A DNA stretch of 49,495 nucleotides from an uncultured Coriobacteriaceae bacterium (GTDB lineage Bacteria; Actinomycetota; Coriobacteriia; Coriobacteriales; Coriobacteriaceae). The stretch covers positions 1-49,495 of the forward strand of contig CASFXG010000008.1 of NCBI GenBank assembly GCA_949298635.1, written 5' to 3'. The position numbers and the translations under genes are program-made. The notes under the pieces are model-generated. The model saw nothing but the letters and a program-made list of their open reading frames with translations. It was not told the DNA's origin and did not search any database. Positions 8,805-17,079 of the stretch are shown piece after piece (the first letter of the stretch is position 1; each line of letters begins with the position of its first letter).

Positions 8805-9446
8805 ATGTTCGAATCGTTCTACGAGAAACTCGAGAAGCTCGGCATCGTGCCGGTCGTCGTGCTCGACAAGGTCGAGGACGCGGCCCCGCTCGCGCATGCC
8901 CTCATGGCAGCCGGTATGGCATCTGCTGAAGTCACGTTCCGTACGGATTGCGCGGCCGCAGTGATCAGCGCCATGAAGGAGGCCGAGCCCGATATGTGCG
9001 TGGGCGCGGGCACCGTCCTTACCATGGAGCAGCTGGCCGACGCCATCGCCGCCGGTGCCGAGTTCATCGTGAGCCCCGGCTTCGACGAGGAGATTGTGGC
9101 CGAGTGCATCGACAAGCAGGTGCCGGTGCTCCCCGCGTGCGTTACCCCGAGCGAGATCATCCGTGCGCTCAAGTTCGACCTGCATGTGACGAAGTTCTTC
9201 CCCGCCGCGCAGTACGGCGGCCTCGATACCATCAAGGCGCTCGCTGCCCCGTTTGTCGGCCACCGCTTCATGCCCACCGGCGGCGTGAGCACGAAGAACG
9301 TCGAAGAGTTCCTGTCCTGCCCGTCTGTGATCGCCTGCGGCGGCACGTGGATGGTGAAGGCCTCGCTCTTCGCCGACGGCGATTTCTCCAAGGTCACGGA
9401 GGAAGCCGCCGCCGCCATGGAGATCGTGCGCCGCGTTCGTCCGTAG
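8805..9446 (+). CDS. eda: 2-dehydro-3-deoxyphosphogluconate / 4-hydroxy-2-oxoglutarate aldolase
   Basis: 213 residues, the normal length. The Schiff-base Lys130 is in VTKFFPA, and Glu42 in AEVTFRT is the catalytic glutamate. GAGTVL and the phosphate-binding PTGGVS motif are present. It cleaves KDPG to pyruvate and glyceraldehyde 3-phosphate, or works on related keto-deoxy acids. AGAAGGGA before this ATG decides the start; the frame is open further upstream only because of high GC. It stands divergent from tetR and has no Entner-Doudoroff dehydratase beside it, so in this organism it may serve sugar-acid breakdown (hexuronates) together with genes elsewhere. Confidence 0.9.
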   Translation: MFESFYEKLEKLGIVPVVVLDKVEDAAPLAHALMAAGMASAEVTFRTDCAAAVISAMKEAEPDMCVGAGTVLTMEQLADAIAAGAEFIVSPGFDEEIVAECIDKQVPVLPACVTPSEIIRALKFDLHVTKFFPAAQYGGLDTIKALAAPFVGHRFMPTGGVSTKNVEEFLSCPSVIACGGTWMVKASLFADGDFSKVTEEAAAAMEIVRRVRP

Positions 9447-9459
9447 CGTCCGCTCCGCC

Positions 9460-9486
9460 TGACATTGGGGACAGTCCCCAATGTCA
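9460..9486. repeat. perfect palindrome, family D
   Basis: TGACATTGGGGAC, a central base, then GTCCCCAATGTCA: 13-base arms, 27 bases in all, 13 bases after the aldolase stop. A partial echo (TGACATGTGGGACAGG) follows directly. Confidence 0.9.
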
Positions 9487-9569
9487 TGACATGTGGGACA
9501 GGCCTGCCGAATGCAGGCAAGACCCTGCCAAGCATCCAGAAAGCCCCTTGCCAGAATATGGAGGAAATC

Positions 9570-10514
9570 ATGAGCAAGGTTCTCGTCTTTGGACACCAGA
9601 ATCCCGATAACGACGCCATCATGTCCGCCGTTGTGCTTTCGCAGCTGCTGAACCAGGTTGAGTTCGGCGGCAACGAGTACGAGGCGTGCAAGCTGGGTTC
9701 GCTCCCGGCGGAGTCCGCGAAGCTCCTCGCCGAGGCTGGCCTGCCCGAGCCGCGTCAGCTCGATGCCATCGAGCCCGCCGCCGAGGGCGAGGAGGCGCAG
9801 CTCGTCGTGCTTACCGACCATAACGAGCCCGGCCAGTCCGTCGCAGGCCTTGAGAACGCCACGATCTTCGGCGTGGTGGACCACCACCGCTTCGGCAACT
9901 TCACCACGGCCGCGCCGCTCCACATCGTGGCGCTGCCCTGGGGTTCTAGCTGCTGCATCGTGGCGAAGCTCTTCGATGTGATGGGTCAGCAGCTCACGGA
10001 TGCGCAGGCGAAGCTCCTGCTTTCGGCCATGATGACCGATACCCTCATGCTCAAGAGCCCCACGACGACGGCTGTCGACCGCGTGGTCGCCGCGAAGCTC
10101 GGCGAGCAGCTCGGTGTTGACCCGGTGAAGTTCGGCATGGAGGTCTTCCTCTCCCGTCCCTCCGGCTCCTTCACGCCCGAGCAGATGGTGGGCAACGACA
10201 TCAAGCAGTTCGAGGTGGGCGACAAGAAGCTGCTCATCGGCCAGTACGAGACGGTCGACAAGACGCGCGCCCTTGGCATGATTCCCGAGATTCGTGAGGC
10301 CATGCGCGCCTACCAGGCCGATAAGGGTGCCGACGGCATCGTGCTCTGCCTCACCGACATCATGGAGGAGGGTTCGCAGGTGCTCTTCGAGGGCGAGACC
10401 ACCGTTGCGCAGAAGGGCTTGGGCATCGAGGACGTGCCCGAGGGCGTGTGGATGCCCGGTGTGCTCTCCCGCAAGAAGCAGGTCGCCGCGCCGATTCTCG
10501 CTGCTGCGGAGTAA
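9570..10514 (+). CDS. ppaC: manganese-dependent inorganic pyrophosphatase
   Basis: 314 residues, family II pyrophosphatase of the DHH superfamily. Motifs seen: FGHQNPDNDAI (metal-binding His and Asp), LTDHNE, VVDHHR (the DHH motif), GSSCCIV, and the C-terminal DHHA2 domain ending GVLSRKKQ with the substrate-binding SRKKQ. It hydrolyses pyrophosphate in the cytoplasm and drives biosynthesis. GGAGG six bases before the ATG fixes the start. It is probably monocistronic, with repeat D upstream and a terminator at 10652. Confidence 0.95.
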   Translation: MSKVLVFGHQNPDNDAIMSAVVLSQLLNQVEFGGNEYEACKLGSLPAESAKLLAEAGLPEPRQLDAIEPAAEGEEAQLVVLTDHNEPGQSVAGLENATIFGVVDHHRFGNFTTAAPLHIVALPWGSSCCIVAKLFDVMGQQLTDAQAKLLLSAMMTDTLMLKSPTTTAVDRVVAAKLGEQLGVDPVKFGMEVFLSRPSGSFTPEQMVGNDIKQFEVGDKKLLIGQYETVDKTRALGMIPEIREAMRAYQADKGADGIVLCLTDIMEEGSQVLFEGETTVAQKGLGIEDVPEGVWMPGVLSRKKQVAAPILAAAE

Positions 10515-10651
10515 CGAGCCACTGCGGCAAGGCGATGTTCTGCGCCGTCGTGTGCGGAGCATGGTCTTCGACGTGCTATCCCGTGAAGGTTCAGGGGATT
10601 CGCGCCGCGCCCGCGCGGGAACGATTCTGCGTGGGTAACAATTGATATCAA

Positions 10652-10682
10652 GGTGGGCGTCTGGGCAAGGCGCCCATTTTTG
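10652..10682 (+). terminator. terminator after ppaC
   Basis: Stem TGGGCG (10654-10659) with CGCCCA (10671-10676), followed by five T. Confidence 0.75.
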
Positions 10683-10743
10683 TTGACCGATTACCTAGCC
10701 GAATCACTCGGCCGAACACCAAGGAAGGAGCGGCGACGCACCC

Positions 10744-10848
10744 ATGGTCAGACCACGCGTCGGGCGAAGGCGGTCGAGCGCAAGGTGCTTGTGCGCAAGC
10801 CGGGGCGTGCCGCTTCCGAGTTTGGGCCGGGAGCGGACCGACTTGTGA
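10744..10848 (+). CDS. possible 34-codon leader ORF before nhaA
   Basis: An ATG 12 bases after the very strong ribosome site AAGGAAGGAG opens a 34-residue Arg-rich frame (starts MVRPRVGRRR) whose TGA stop overlaps the GTG proposed for nhaA (GTGA at 10845-10848). It could be a coupling leader. Alternatively the ribosome site serves the nhaA frame itself and a one-base error separates them, since nhaA stays open through this stretch. No homologue is recognised. Confidence 0.35.
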   Translation: MVRPRVGRRRSSARCLCASRGVPLPSLGRERTDL

Positions 10849-12170
10849 GCGCGCGGCAGCGCAAGCGCCTCGAGCGTCGCAGCGCGCTCGAGGCAATCAC
10901 CGGCAACGGTGTCATTTCCGCCTGCGTCATGATCGTGGCCGCGGTTGCCGCAGTGGTGTGCGCCAACACCGACCTGTACTTCCTCCTGCACGAGTGGTTC
11001 GCCCGCCCCGTGACCATCGGCATCGGCGGCTGGGAGTTCTCACTCACGTTTGAGCTCTTCGTGAACGACTTCCTCATGGCGATCTTCTTCCTGCTCGTGG
11101 GCATCGAGCTCAAGTACGAGATGACCGTGGGGGAGCTTCGCCGCCCGCGTCAGGCGCTGCTGCCCATGCTTGCCGCCGTAGGTGGCGTCGTGGTGCCCGC
11201 GACCATCTATGCCGTGGTGAACCGGGGTGGCGCCGTCTACGGTTGGGCGATTCCCATGGCCACAGATATCGCGTTCGCGCTCGGCGTCCTCTCGCTGTTG
11301 GGCAGCCGTGTGCCGCCGGCGCTCAAGGTGTTCTTCTCGACGCTCGCCATCGCCGACGACCTGCTCGCTATCGCTGCGATCGCGCTCTTCTATGGCCATG
11401 CGCCGCATCTGGGCTGGCTCGCGGCGGCAGCGCTTGCCACGGTGGCGCTCGCCGCGCTCAACTGGCGCCGCTACTTCGGCGTGGCGCCGTACCTCACGCT
11501 CGGCCTGGTGCTGTGGTTCTGCCTCTACCAGAGCGGTGTGCACGCGACGCTCGCCGGTGTGATCCTGGCATTCACCATGCCCGCGCGCTCGGACATCAAC
11601 GCGCGCGTGCTGGTTTCGTGGGTCGAGTCGAAGCTCCCCGAGCTCGATGATCGCTTCGACGACGAGGCGCACATCCTGGGACAGCACGACTTCACGCATG
11701 CCGTGTACGGCGTCGAGCGCGTAATGCACCGCGTGACACCGCCGCTGCAGCGCCTGGAGCACCGCATCTCCGCTCCGGTGAACTTCATCATCCTGCCGCT
11801 CTTCGCATTCGTGAACGCACAGGTGAGGCTCGTGGGCGTGGACATGATGGCGCTCGTGATCGACCCCGTGGCCGTAGGCGTGTACCTCGGCATGCTCGTG
11901 GGCAAGCCGCTCGGCATCTTCGGCGTGACCTACCTTATGGTGCGCACCGGTTTGGCCGAGCTGCCACAGGGCGTGCGTTGGCAGCACATCGCCGGCATGG
12001 GCATCTTGGGAGGCATCGGCTTCACCATGTCGATCCTCATCGCCGGGCTCGCGTTCACGCAGATACCCGCCGAGCTCCTTGCAGCGAAGACGGCGATCCT
12101 TGCCGGGTCGGTTTCCGCCGCGCTCATCGGCCTTGTGTTTATGCACTTCGCCTGCCGCCGCACAAAATGA
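10845..12170 (+). CDS. nhaA: Na+/H+ antiporter NhaA
   Basis: 441 residues from the GTG at 10845; the frame stays open upstream to 10653, but that point lies in a terminator. About 11-12 hydrophobic helices. The ion-binding aspartates are seen as Asp141 in MATDIAFALG and Asp171-Asp172 in AIADDLLA, matching the E. coli Asp133, Asp163 and Asp164. An insert of about 50 residues around VESKLPELDDRFDDEAH is the cytoplasmic loop found in longer Gram-positive NhaA proteins. It exports Na+ in exchange for protons. The final Lys codon and stop are inside a palindromic repeat (family B). The true start could be further upstream, at about 10735. Confidence 0.92.
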   Translation: MSARQRKRLERRSALEAITGNGVISACVMIVAAVAAVVCANTDLYFLLHEWFARPVTIGIGGWEFSLTFELFVNDFLMAIFFLLVGIELKYEMTVGELRRPRQALLPMLAAVGGVVVPATIYAVVNRGGAVYGWAIPMATDIAFALGVLSLLGSRVPPALKVFFSTLAIADDLLAIAAIALFYGHAPHLGWLAAAALATVALAALNWRRYFGVAPYLTLGLVLWFCLYQSGVHATLAGVILAFTMPARSDINARVLVSWVESKLPELDDRFDDEAHILGQHDFTHAVYGVERVMHRVTPPLQRLEHRISAPVNFIILPLFAFVNAQVRLVGVDMMALVIDPVAVGVYLGMLVGKPLGIFGVTYLMVRTGLAELPQGVRWQHIAGMGILGGIGFTMSILIAGLAFTQIPAELLAAKTAILAGSVSAALIGLVFMHFACRRTK

Positions 12171-12204
12171 TAATTTCAGTACCAGGTACTGAAATTATCA
12201 TTTT
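12164..12204. repeat. palindromic repeat family B, copy 1
   Basis: TGATAATTTCAGTACC, one central base, then its complement; the 33-base core is 12168-12200 with AAAA and TTTT flanks. It provides the nhaA stop codon TGA. Other copies are at 12686-12718 and 23834-23866. Confidence 0.92.
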
Positions 12205-12230
12205 CGGGTGCCGAAACCCTTGGAGCAACG

Positions 12231-12647
12231 TCACCTGAGGCGGGTAAGACGGTCGCGGAGTGCCTCGACCTGCCGGATCGCGCCCGCCACCTGCCGCCTC
12301 GCTTCGGAGATCTGCGCCTGCACGTAGATGTCGAGGAACGCGTTGTCGAAGAACATGTCTGCGAATGAGAGGAAGTCGCCGGTTTCAATCTGGAACGCGC
12401 CGGCTTCCTCCACGTCGTGCACCTCGCGGGCGAGCACCCGGAGGGCAGTGCGCGCGGCATCGAGCTCCGCCTGCGCGTCGCTCATCTTGCTTCGCTTGAT
12501 GAACGAGGTGAGCGCGCCGCCGGCGAAGATGTCGAACATGCCCCAGTTGCCGGCGGAACCTAAAAGCTCCTGCGAACGGTACAGGTGCTCAAGTGCGACG
12601 TTTGCTGCTTGGATGGCCTCGTTGCGTTCGGTCATGAAGTCTGCCAT
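12231..12647 (-). CDS. conserved hypothetical helical protein
   Basis: 138 residues when started at the ATG at 12647, which has GAGG six bases upstream; the longer frame runs into repeat B and is rejected. The sequence is mostly amphipathic helix, with LGSAGNWGMFDIFAGGALTSFIKRSK near the front and FLSFADMFFDNAFLDIYVQ in the middle (shown as family-like blocks). Similar small proteins exist in Firmicutes and actinobacteria, but I know no function for them. No signal peptide; the glycine-rich piece could lie near a membrane. It is followed on the same strand by nothing close, and preceded by a second small gene across a family B repeat. Confidence 0.7.
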   Translation of the reverse strand: MADFMTERNEAIQAANVALEHLYRSQELLGSAGNWGMFDIFAGGALTSFIKRSKMSDAQAELDAARTALRVLAREVHDVEEAGAFQIETGDFLSFADMFFDNAFLDIYVQAQISEARRQVAGAIRQVEALRDRLTRLR

Positions 12648-12685
12648 GGCGTGCCTCGGTTCGCTGAGATGGTAGAACCCCAAAA

Positions 12686-12718
12686 TGATTATTTCAGTAC
12701 CTGGTACTGAAGTTATCA
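12686..12718. repeat. palindromic repeat family B, copy 2
   Basis: Arms TGATTATTTCAGTACC and GGTACTGAAGTTATCA, 14 of 16 matching. It lies between two minus-strand genes, 12 bases after the stop of the upstream one. Confidence 0.88.
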
Positions 12719-12730
12719 AAATGGGATGAG

Positions 12731-12985
12731 TTATTCGACGGTGCCGTACGTGCCGCCCCAGCCATGTGCGGCGAGTGCGGAGTTCAGCTGGTCGCAGAGA
12801 CGCTGGCGCTCGTAGCGGCCGGGCGGCAGCAGGTTCACGATTTCCAGGAGGTCGGGATCGAAGTCGAGTACTTCGGCCTGCATCACCAGATCGAGCCGGT
12901 CGACGACCTCGTGCGTGGCGTAGAGCGCGTCGACGAGGCTCTGCAGCTCGCCAAAGCCTTCGGCTTGAAACTCAAACTGATCCAT
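12731..12985 (-). CDS. small acidic hypothetical protein
   Basis: 84 residues, started at an ATG with AAGGAG six bases upstream. It is acidic and rich in Leu, Asp and Glu, with two predicted helices around a short PPGRYERQRL segment. It has no cysteines, signal peptide or membrane segment. No family is recognised. It is on the same strand and just upstream of the 138-residue gene, so the two may form an operon interrupted by a family B repeat. Confidence 0.65.
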   Translation of the reverse strand: MDQFEFQAEGFGELQSLVDALYATHEVVDRLDLVMQAEVLDFDPDLLEIVNLLPPGRYERQRLCDQLNSALAAHGWGGTYGTVE

Positions 12986-13207
12986 GACGTACTCCTTGCA
13001 TCGATTGTTTTCGGCATCATACCCAAAAGGTAAGGTTTCTCGTCTGGGCGCTGCCAGGTGGCAACCGCTTACGGCGCTTCGATCGCCATGCTATTACTAT
13101 GTTACGGTACCGCATCCCACCGCCGCGCGCCACGAACCCGGTATACTGTCCCAGGACATATCTACAGCGTGCAGGCGTGTGCCGTCCGCACGATAGGGGA
13201 GGCGTGT

Positions 13208-14488
13208 ATGGAGACGATATACCAGCAGATGAGCGATGAGGAGCTCAAGGCAGCCATTGCCGAGCTCGAGCGCGAGGTCGAGGAGACGCGTGCGAAAGGG
13301 CTCAAGCTCGATATGGCGCGCGGCAAGCCGAGCCCCGCGCAGGTGGACATCTCTCGTCCCATGCTCGACCTCTTGAGCAGCGACGCCGACCTCACGGACG
13401 AGGGCGTCGACTGCAGCAACTACGGCTGCTTCGAGGGCATTCCCTCGGCGCGCCGTCTGGCGGGCGAGTTCATCGGCGTGCCGCCCGAGCAGACCATCGT
13501 GCTCGGCTCCTCGAGCCTGAACATCATGCAGTCCATCCTCATCCACTACTGGGAGAAGGGCGTGCCCGGCTACACCCCGTGGAGCAAGCTCGAGCACGCG
13601 AAGTTCCTGTGCCCCGCGCCTGGCTACGACCGCCACTTCGGCATCACCGAGCACCTGGGCATCGAGAACATTTCCGTGCGCATGACCGAGACCGGCCCGG
13701 ATATGGACGAGGTCGAGCGCCTCTGCGCCGAAGACGATTCCATCAAGGGCATGTTCTGCGTGCCGAAATACTCGAACCCCACGGGCATCACGTATTCCGA
13801 GGAGACGGTGCGCCGCCTCGCGACCATGAAGGCCGCGCCCGATTTCCGCATCGTGTGGGACAACGCCTACGCCGTGCACGACCTCACCGACGAGGGCGAT
13901 GTGCTCGCGAACGTCTTCGATATCGCGCGCGAGGCCGGCAACGAGGATCGCATCCTGGGCGTCGCCTCGACCTCGAAGATCACCTTCCCGGGCGCCGGCA
14001 TCGCGTTCTTCGGGTCGAGCCCCGCGAACGTGGCCGAGGTCTCGAGCACCCTGCAGGTCGGCCTCATCAGTGCGAACAAGCTCAACCAGCTTATGCACAC
14101 GCGTTTTCTGCCCAACCTCGACGCCGTGCGCGCCCACATGCGCAAGCACGCGGAGTTCCTGCGTCCGCGCTTCGCGGCGGTGGAGCGCAAGCTTACCGAG
14201 GGTCTCGAGGGCACGGGCTGCGCGACCTGGACGCATCCCAACGGCGGCTACTTCGTGAGCTTCGACGGCCCCGAGGGTTCCGCCAAGCGTGTCGCGGCAC
14301 TCTGCGCGGAGCTCGGCGTAAAGCTCACACCGGCGGGCGCCACCTGGCCGTATGGCAAGGACCCGCACGACACGAACATCCGCATCGCGCCCACCTACCC
14401 CAGCGTGGAAGAGCTCGAGGCGGCGCTCGATGTGCTCGTGCTCGCCACGAAGCTCGTCTCGGCACAGCTCGCGCTCGAGGCGCGGTAG
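13208..14488 (+). CDS. aspartate aminotransferase, subgroup Ic (MocR-like fold)
   Basis: 426 residues. It belongs to the PF12897-type fold I aminotransferases known from Corynebacterium and other actinobacteria. PLP lysine Lys257 is in STSKITFPG; the cofactor-ring and substrate motifs KYSNPTGITY and VWDNAYAVHDL are present, and the C-terminus has NIRIAPTYPS with the carboxylate-binding Arg. It exchanges amino groups between aspartate and 2-oxoglutarate. GGGGAGG five bases before the ATG fixes the start; the upstream open frame to 13058 has no ribosome site. TATACT at 13142-13147 could be the -10 element. Confidence 0.9.
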   Translation: METIYQQMSDEELKAAIAELEREVEETRAKGLKLDMARGKPSPAQVDISRPMLDLLSSDADLTDEGVDCSNYGCFEGIPSARRLAGEFIGVPPEQTIVLGSSSLNIMQSILIHYWEKGVPGYTPWSKLEHAKFLCPAPGYDRHFGITEHLGIENISVRMTETGPDMDEVERLCAEDDSIKGMFCVPKYSNPTGITYSEETVRRLATMKAAPDFRIVWDNAYAVHDLTDEGDVLANVFDIAREAGNEDRILGVASTSKITFPGAGIAFFGSSPANVAEVSSTLQVGLISANKLNQLMHTRFLPNLDAVRAHMRKHAEFLRPRFAAVERKLTEGLEGTGCATWTHPNGGYFVSFDGPEGSAKRVAALCAELGVKLTPAGATWPYGKDPHDTNIRIAPTYPSVEELEAALDVLVLATKLVSAQLALEAR

Positions 14489-14561
14489 CGAAAACCAGCA
14501 GGTTCGCGTTGTGCCGGCAAAAGCGGGTGTCGCGCGAACCGTTAGCTAGATTGGATATGGT

Positions 14562-14876
14562 ATGGAACTCGTTATCACCACTGCAGCGTCGCCCGAGCGC
14601 TACGTGATCGGCATCGAGGGCGAGGTCGACATTTCGAACGCCTCGAAGGTGCGCGACGCGATCGACCTGGCGCTCGAGCAGCCCACGGAGGAAGTGCAGC
14701 TCGATTTTGAGCACGTGGCGTACATCGACTCGACGGGCATCGGCGTGCTCGTGGGCGCGGCGCACCATGCCGAGGAGCACGGCAAGCGCTTCTCGGTCGT
14801 GAAGGCGCAGCCGGGCGTCATGCGCGTGGCGCAGCTTCTGGGCGTCGATGCGGAGATCGCCATCTCCGCCCAATAA
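14562..14876 (+). CDS. STAS-domain anti-sigma factor antagonist
   Basis: 104 residues, one STAS domain. The phosphorylation site Ser57 is in YIDSTGIGVLV, the signature of SpoIIAA/RsbV-type antagonists. When unphosphorylated such proteins release a sigma factor from a kinase-type anti-sigma factor. No anti-sigma kinase or sigma gene is next to it, so it is an orphan here and its partner must be elsewhere. A terminator follows at 14967. Confidence 0.9.
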   Translation: MELVITTAASPERYVIGIEGEVDISNASKVRDAIDLALEQPTEEVQLDFEHVAYIDSTGIGVLVGAAHHAEEHGKRFSVVKAQPGVMRVAQLLGVDAEIAISAQ

Positions 14877-14966
14877 GCGCGCCGCGGCCGGTTGCTCCAT
14901 GGCAGCCGGCTGCTTGGCGGCGGCAGGCAGCTCCAGAGCGAGCGGCTGGTCCGTCGCGATTGTTTC

Positions 14967-14996
14967 GCCGATGGTAAAGCCATCGTTAGGCTTTTT
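14967..14996 (+). terminator. terminator after STAS gene
   Basis: Nested stem GCCGATGG, loop TAAAG, CCATCG then GGC, followed by TTTTT. Confidence 0.7.
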
Positions 14997-15016
14997 CCTT
15001 GCGCCTGCAAAGGCGG

Positions 15017-15022
15017 TATACT
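15017..15022 (+). promoter_or_regulatory. possible -10 element for tatA
   Basis: TATACT 66 bases before the tatA start, just after the upstream terminator. No convincing -35 hexamer is present. Confidence 0.4.
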
Positions 15023-15088
15023 TTTGCGGTTGCATGATGGTGTCGCATCGCCTGTGTGGTGCGCGTCCATACGTTTCTGGAGGTATCC

Positions 15089-15727
15089 GTGTTCGGAATC
15101 GGACAAACCGAGCTCATCATCATCTTGGTCTTCGCGTTCCTGCTGTTCGGGCCAGATAAGCTGCCGCAGGCGGGCAAGACGATCGGCCGCGCGATCAGGC
15201 AGTTCCGCGAGACGCAGCAGAAGGTGACGAACGTCGTGCAGACCGAGGTCATCGACCCCATGGCTGCTGCCGCGAATGCATCTTCGACTGCGAAGAAGGC
15301 CGCTGCGGTAGATGACGACGCGGATGCTGATGCACCCGCGGACATCGCCGCCGAGAAGGTGGCCGAGGCGCGCAAGGAGACGTTCGCCGAGCGTCGCGCC
15401 CGTCTGGCTGCCGAGAAGGCCGCTGCAGAGGCCTCTGCCGATGGCGAGAGCCCGGCCGCGGGCGAGCCTGCCGCGGAGGCCGAGGAGTCTGCTTCTTCGG
15501 ACGCTGCTTCCACTGCAGATGCCGTCGAGACCGAGGCGGTAGAGGCTGCCGAGGCATCCGAGCAGAAGAGCATCGCTGATCTCTACGCTCGTCGTCCGCG
15601 TCGCCGTGCAGCGGAGGCGGAGAGCGCTGCCGGGGACGATGCCCTCGAGGCTCCCGCTGCCGACGCCCTCGAGACCGAGGACGCCGCGCCCGCAGAGGCA
15701 GCGAATGCGGAAGGGGGTGAGCAGTAA
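15089..15727 (+). CDS. tatA: twin-arginine translocase subunit TatA/B with long acidic tail
   Basis: 212 residues from GTG, with GGAGG upstream. Residues 1-22 form the single membrane helix (GIGQTELIIILVFAFLLFG), followed by the conserved FGPDKLPQ hinge and an amphipathic helix. From about residue 65 the protein is an unusually long Ala/Glu/Asp-rich disordered tail, more than 120 residues, where most TatA proteins stop near 60-90. It forms the Tat protein-conducting complex with TatC, whose ATG overlaps its stop (TAATG). No second TatA/TatB gene is nearby, so it may act as a minimal TatAC system. Confidence 0.92.
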   Translation: MFGIGQTELIIILVFAFLLFGPDKLPQAGKTIGRAIRQFRETQQKVTNVVQTEVIDPMAAAANASSTAKKAAAVDDDADADAPADIAAEKVAEARKETFAERRARLAAEKAAAEASADGESPAAGEPAAEAEESASSDAASTADAVETEAVEAAEASEQKSIADLYARRPRRRAAEAESAAGDDALEAPAADALETEDAAPAEAANAEGGEQ

Positions 15728-16509
15728 TGCCCGTCGGACCTGCACGCATGCCGCTGCTCGACCATCTGGGAGAATTGCGTCGCCGCCTGACCATCATCAT
15801 CGTCGCGGTGATCATCGGCACGGCGGTGTTCTACTTCGCCACGCCCACCATCATCGACCTGCTCACCGACCCCATCGCTCCGTTCGTGGGCGGCAAGTTC
15901 TATATCATGAGCTCGCTCGGTGGCTTCTCCTTGCGTTTCTCGATCGCCATCAAGACGGCCGCCGTGGTGTGCGTACCCATCATCTTGTGGCAGATCCTCG
16001 GCTTCTTCCTGCCCGCGCTCAAGCCCAAGGAGCGCCGCTGGGTTGTGCCGACGCTCTTCCTTGCGACGGCACTCTTCTTCATCGGTGCGATCTTCTGCTA
16101 TCTCTTTATCGTCCCCTCGGCGTTCGAATGGCTCATCGGCGAGACGAACACCATCGCCACCGCCTTCGCCGACCTCGAGAACTACCTCAACACCGAGGTT
16201 CTGCTCATGATCGGCTTCGGTGTGGCATTCGAGCTGCCGCTCTTCGTGTTCTATCTCGCGGTGTTCCACATCGTGCCGTATGCGACGTTCCGCGGTGCCT
16301 GGCGCTACATCTACGTGGTTATGGCCGTGGTTGCCGCGACGGTGACGCCCGACGCGAGCCCTGTTACGATGCTTTTCATGTACGCGGTGTTGCTCTCGCT
16401 TTACGAGGTATCGCTGCTCGTCACGCGCTTCGTGATCGTTGCGCGCGAGGGCAAGCAGGGTTTGAAGGGCAGTCGCGTAGGCTTCTTCGCCAGCGACGAG
16501 GAGGCGTAA
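15727..16509 (+). CDS. tatC: twin-arginine translocase subunit TatC
   Basis: 260 residues with six predicted membrane helices. The start of the protein has the signature LDHLGELRRRL with the conserved Glu used in signal-peptide binding. It recognises twin-arginine signal peptides and assembles with TatA. One-base overlap with tatA indicates translational coupling. hypA begins 7 bases after its stop, so the three genes are likely one transcript. Confidence 0.95.
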   Translation: MPVGPARMPLLDHLGELRRRLTIIIVAVIIGTAVFYFATPTIIDLLTDPIAPFVGGKFYIMSSLGGFSLRFSIAIKTAAVVCVPIILWQILGFFLPALKPKERRWVVPTLFLATALFFIGAIFCYLFIVPSAFEWLIGETNTIATAFADLENYLNTEVLLMIGFGVAFELPLFVFYLAVFHIVPYATFRGAWRYIYVVMAVVAATVTPDASPVTMLFMYAVLLSLYEVSLLVTRFVIVAREGKQGLKGSRVGFFASDEEA

Positions 16510-16516
16510 GGGTCGC

Positions 16517-16867
16517 GTGCACGAGCTCGGGATCGTTTCCGGCATCCTCGAGACCGTCTCGCGCGCCGCGCGCGATGCCGGGGCGCTGCGTGTGGTCGCC
16601 GTGACGCTGCGCATCGGTGATATGCGCGAGGTGGTACCCGAGACGCTCGATTTCGCATGGAACGTCTTGAGCGAGGATGACGAGTTCATGCGGGGGAGCG
16701 AGCTTCGTGTGGAGGAAGTGCACCCCCGGAGCCGCTGTCTTGCCTGCGGCGAGGAATTCGAGCACAGCCGCTTCCATGTGCGGTGCCCCGCCTGTGGAAG
16801 TGCCGAGACGCACCTGCTCGCTGGTCGTGAGCTCGAGATCGTTTCCATGGAAGTCGATTTGCCGTGA
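16517..16867 (+). CDS. hypA: hydrogenase nickel incorporation protein HypA
   Basis: 116 residues, GTG start. N-terminal Met-His-Glu is the nickel site, and a zinc ribbon is made by Cys74, Cys77, Cys90 and Cys93. It hands nickel to [NiFe]-hydrogenase precursors together with HypB. It is directly downstream of tatC, and hypB follows after a 212-base gap that contains a long hairpin. The placement next to tatAC is notable because many [NiFe] hydrogenases are Tat substrates; no hydrogenase structural gene is in the window. Confidence 0.93.
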   Translation: MHELGIVSGILETVSRAARDAGALRVVAVTLRIGDMREVVPETLDFAWNVLSEDDEFMRGSELRVEEVHPRSRCLACGEEFEHSRFHVRCPACGSAETHLLAGRELEIVSMEVDLP

Positions 16868-16934
16868 TGTGGGGGCTGGTGCCGCCCTTCATCGTCCGAA
16901 GCGCCGTTATAGCTGACAGCCTTGGCTGAAAAAC

Positions 16935-16992
16935 TATGCCAAACCATACGATAAGACCGTGAAAAGTCTGCCTTATTGTATGGTTTGGCATA
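16935..16992. repeat. inverted repeat between hypA and hypB (family G)
   Basis: 21-base arms at 16935-16955 and 16972-16992 beginning TATGCCAAACCATACGATAA, with one mismatch, around AGAC..GTCT. It is AT-rich against GC-rich flanks. The 8-base word GCTGACAG occurs at 16912 and again at 17048, possibly a target duplication. Confidence 0.85.
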
Positions 16993-17079
16993 TTCTTTCA
17001 AATAGATGATTGCGTAGATGAGCGATGAGTCAGCTGGAAGCGAGCCTGCTGACAGTTGGTACAAGAAAGAAGGCGCGGC

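Noticed and set aside
8013..10562. 849-codon minus-strand frame
   Set aside because: Only its last 211 codons (tetR) are real; the rest is antisense to ppaC and the aldolase and has no domain content.
10653..10844. Longer NhaA start
   Set aside because: The first GTG lies in the ppaC terminator; a start between 10735 and 10845 remains possible.
12648..12719. 24-codon extension of the 138-residue protein
   Set aside because: It is encoded by repeat B and lacks a ribosome site, while GAGG precedes the ATG at 12647.
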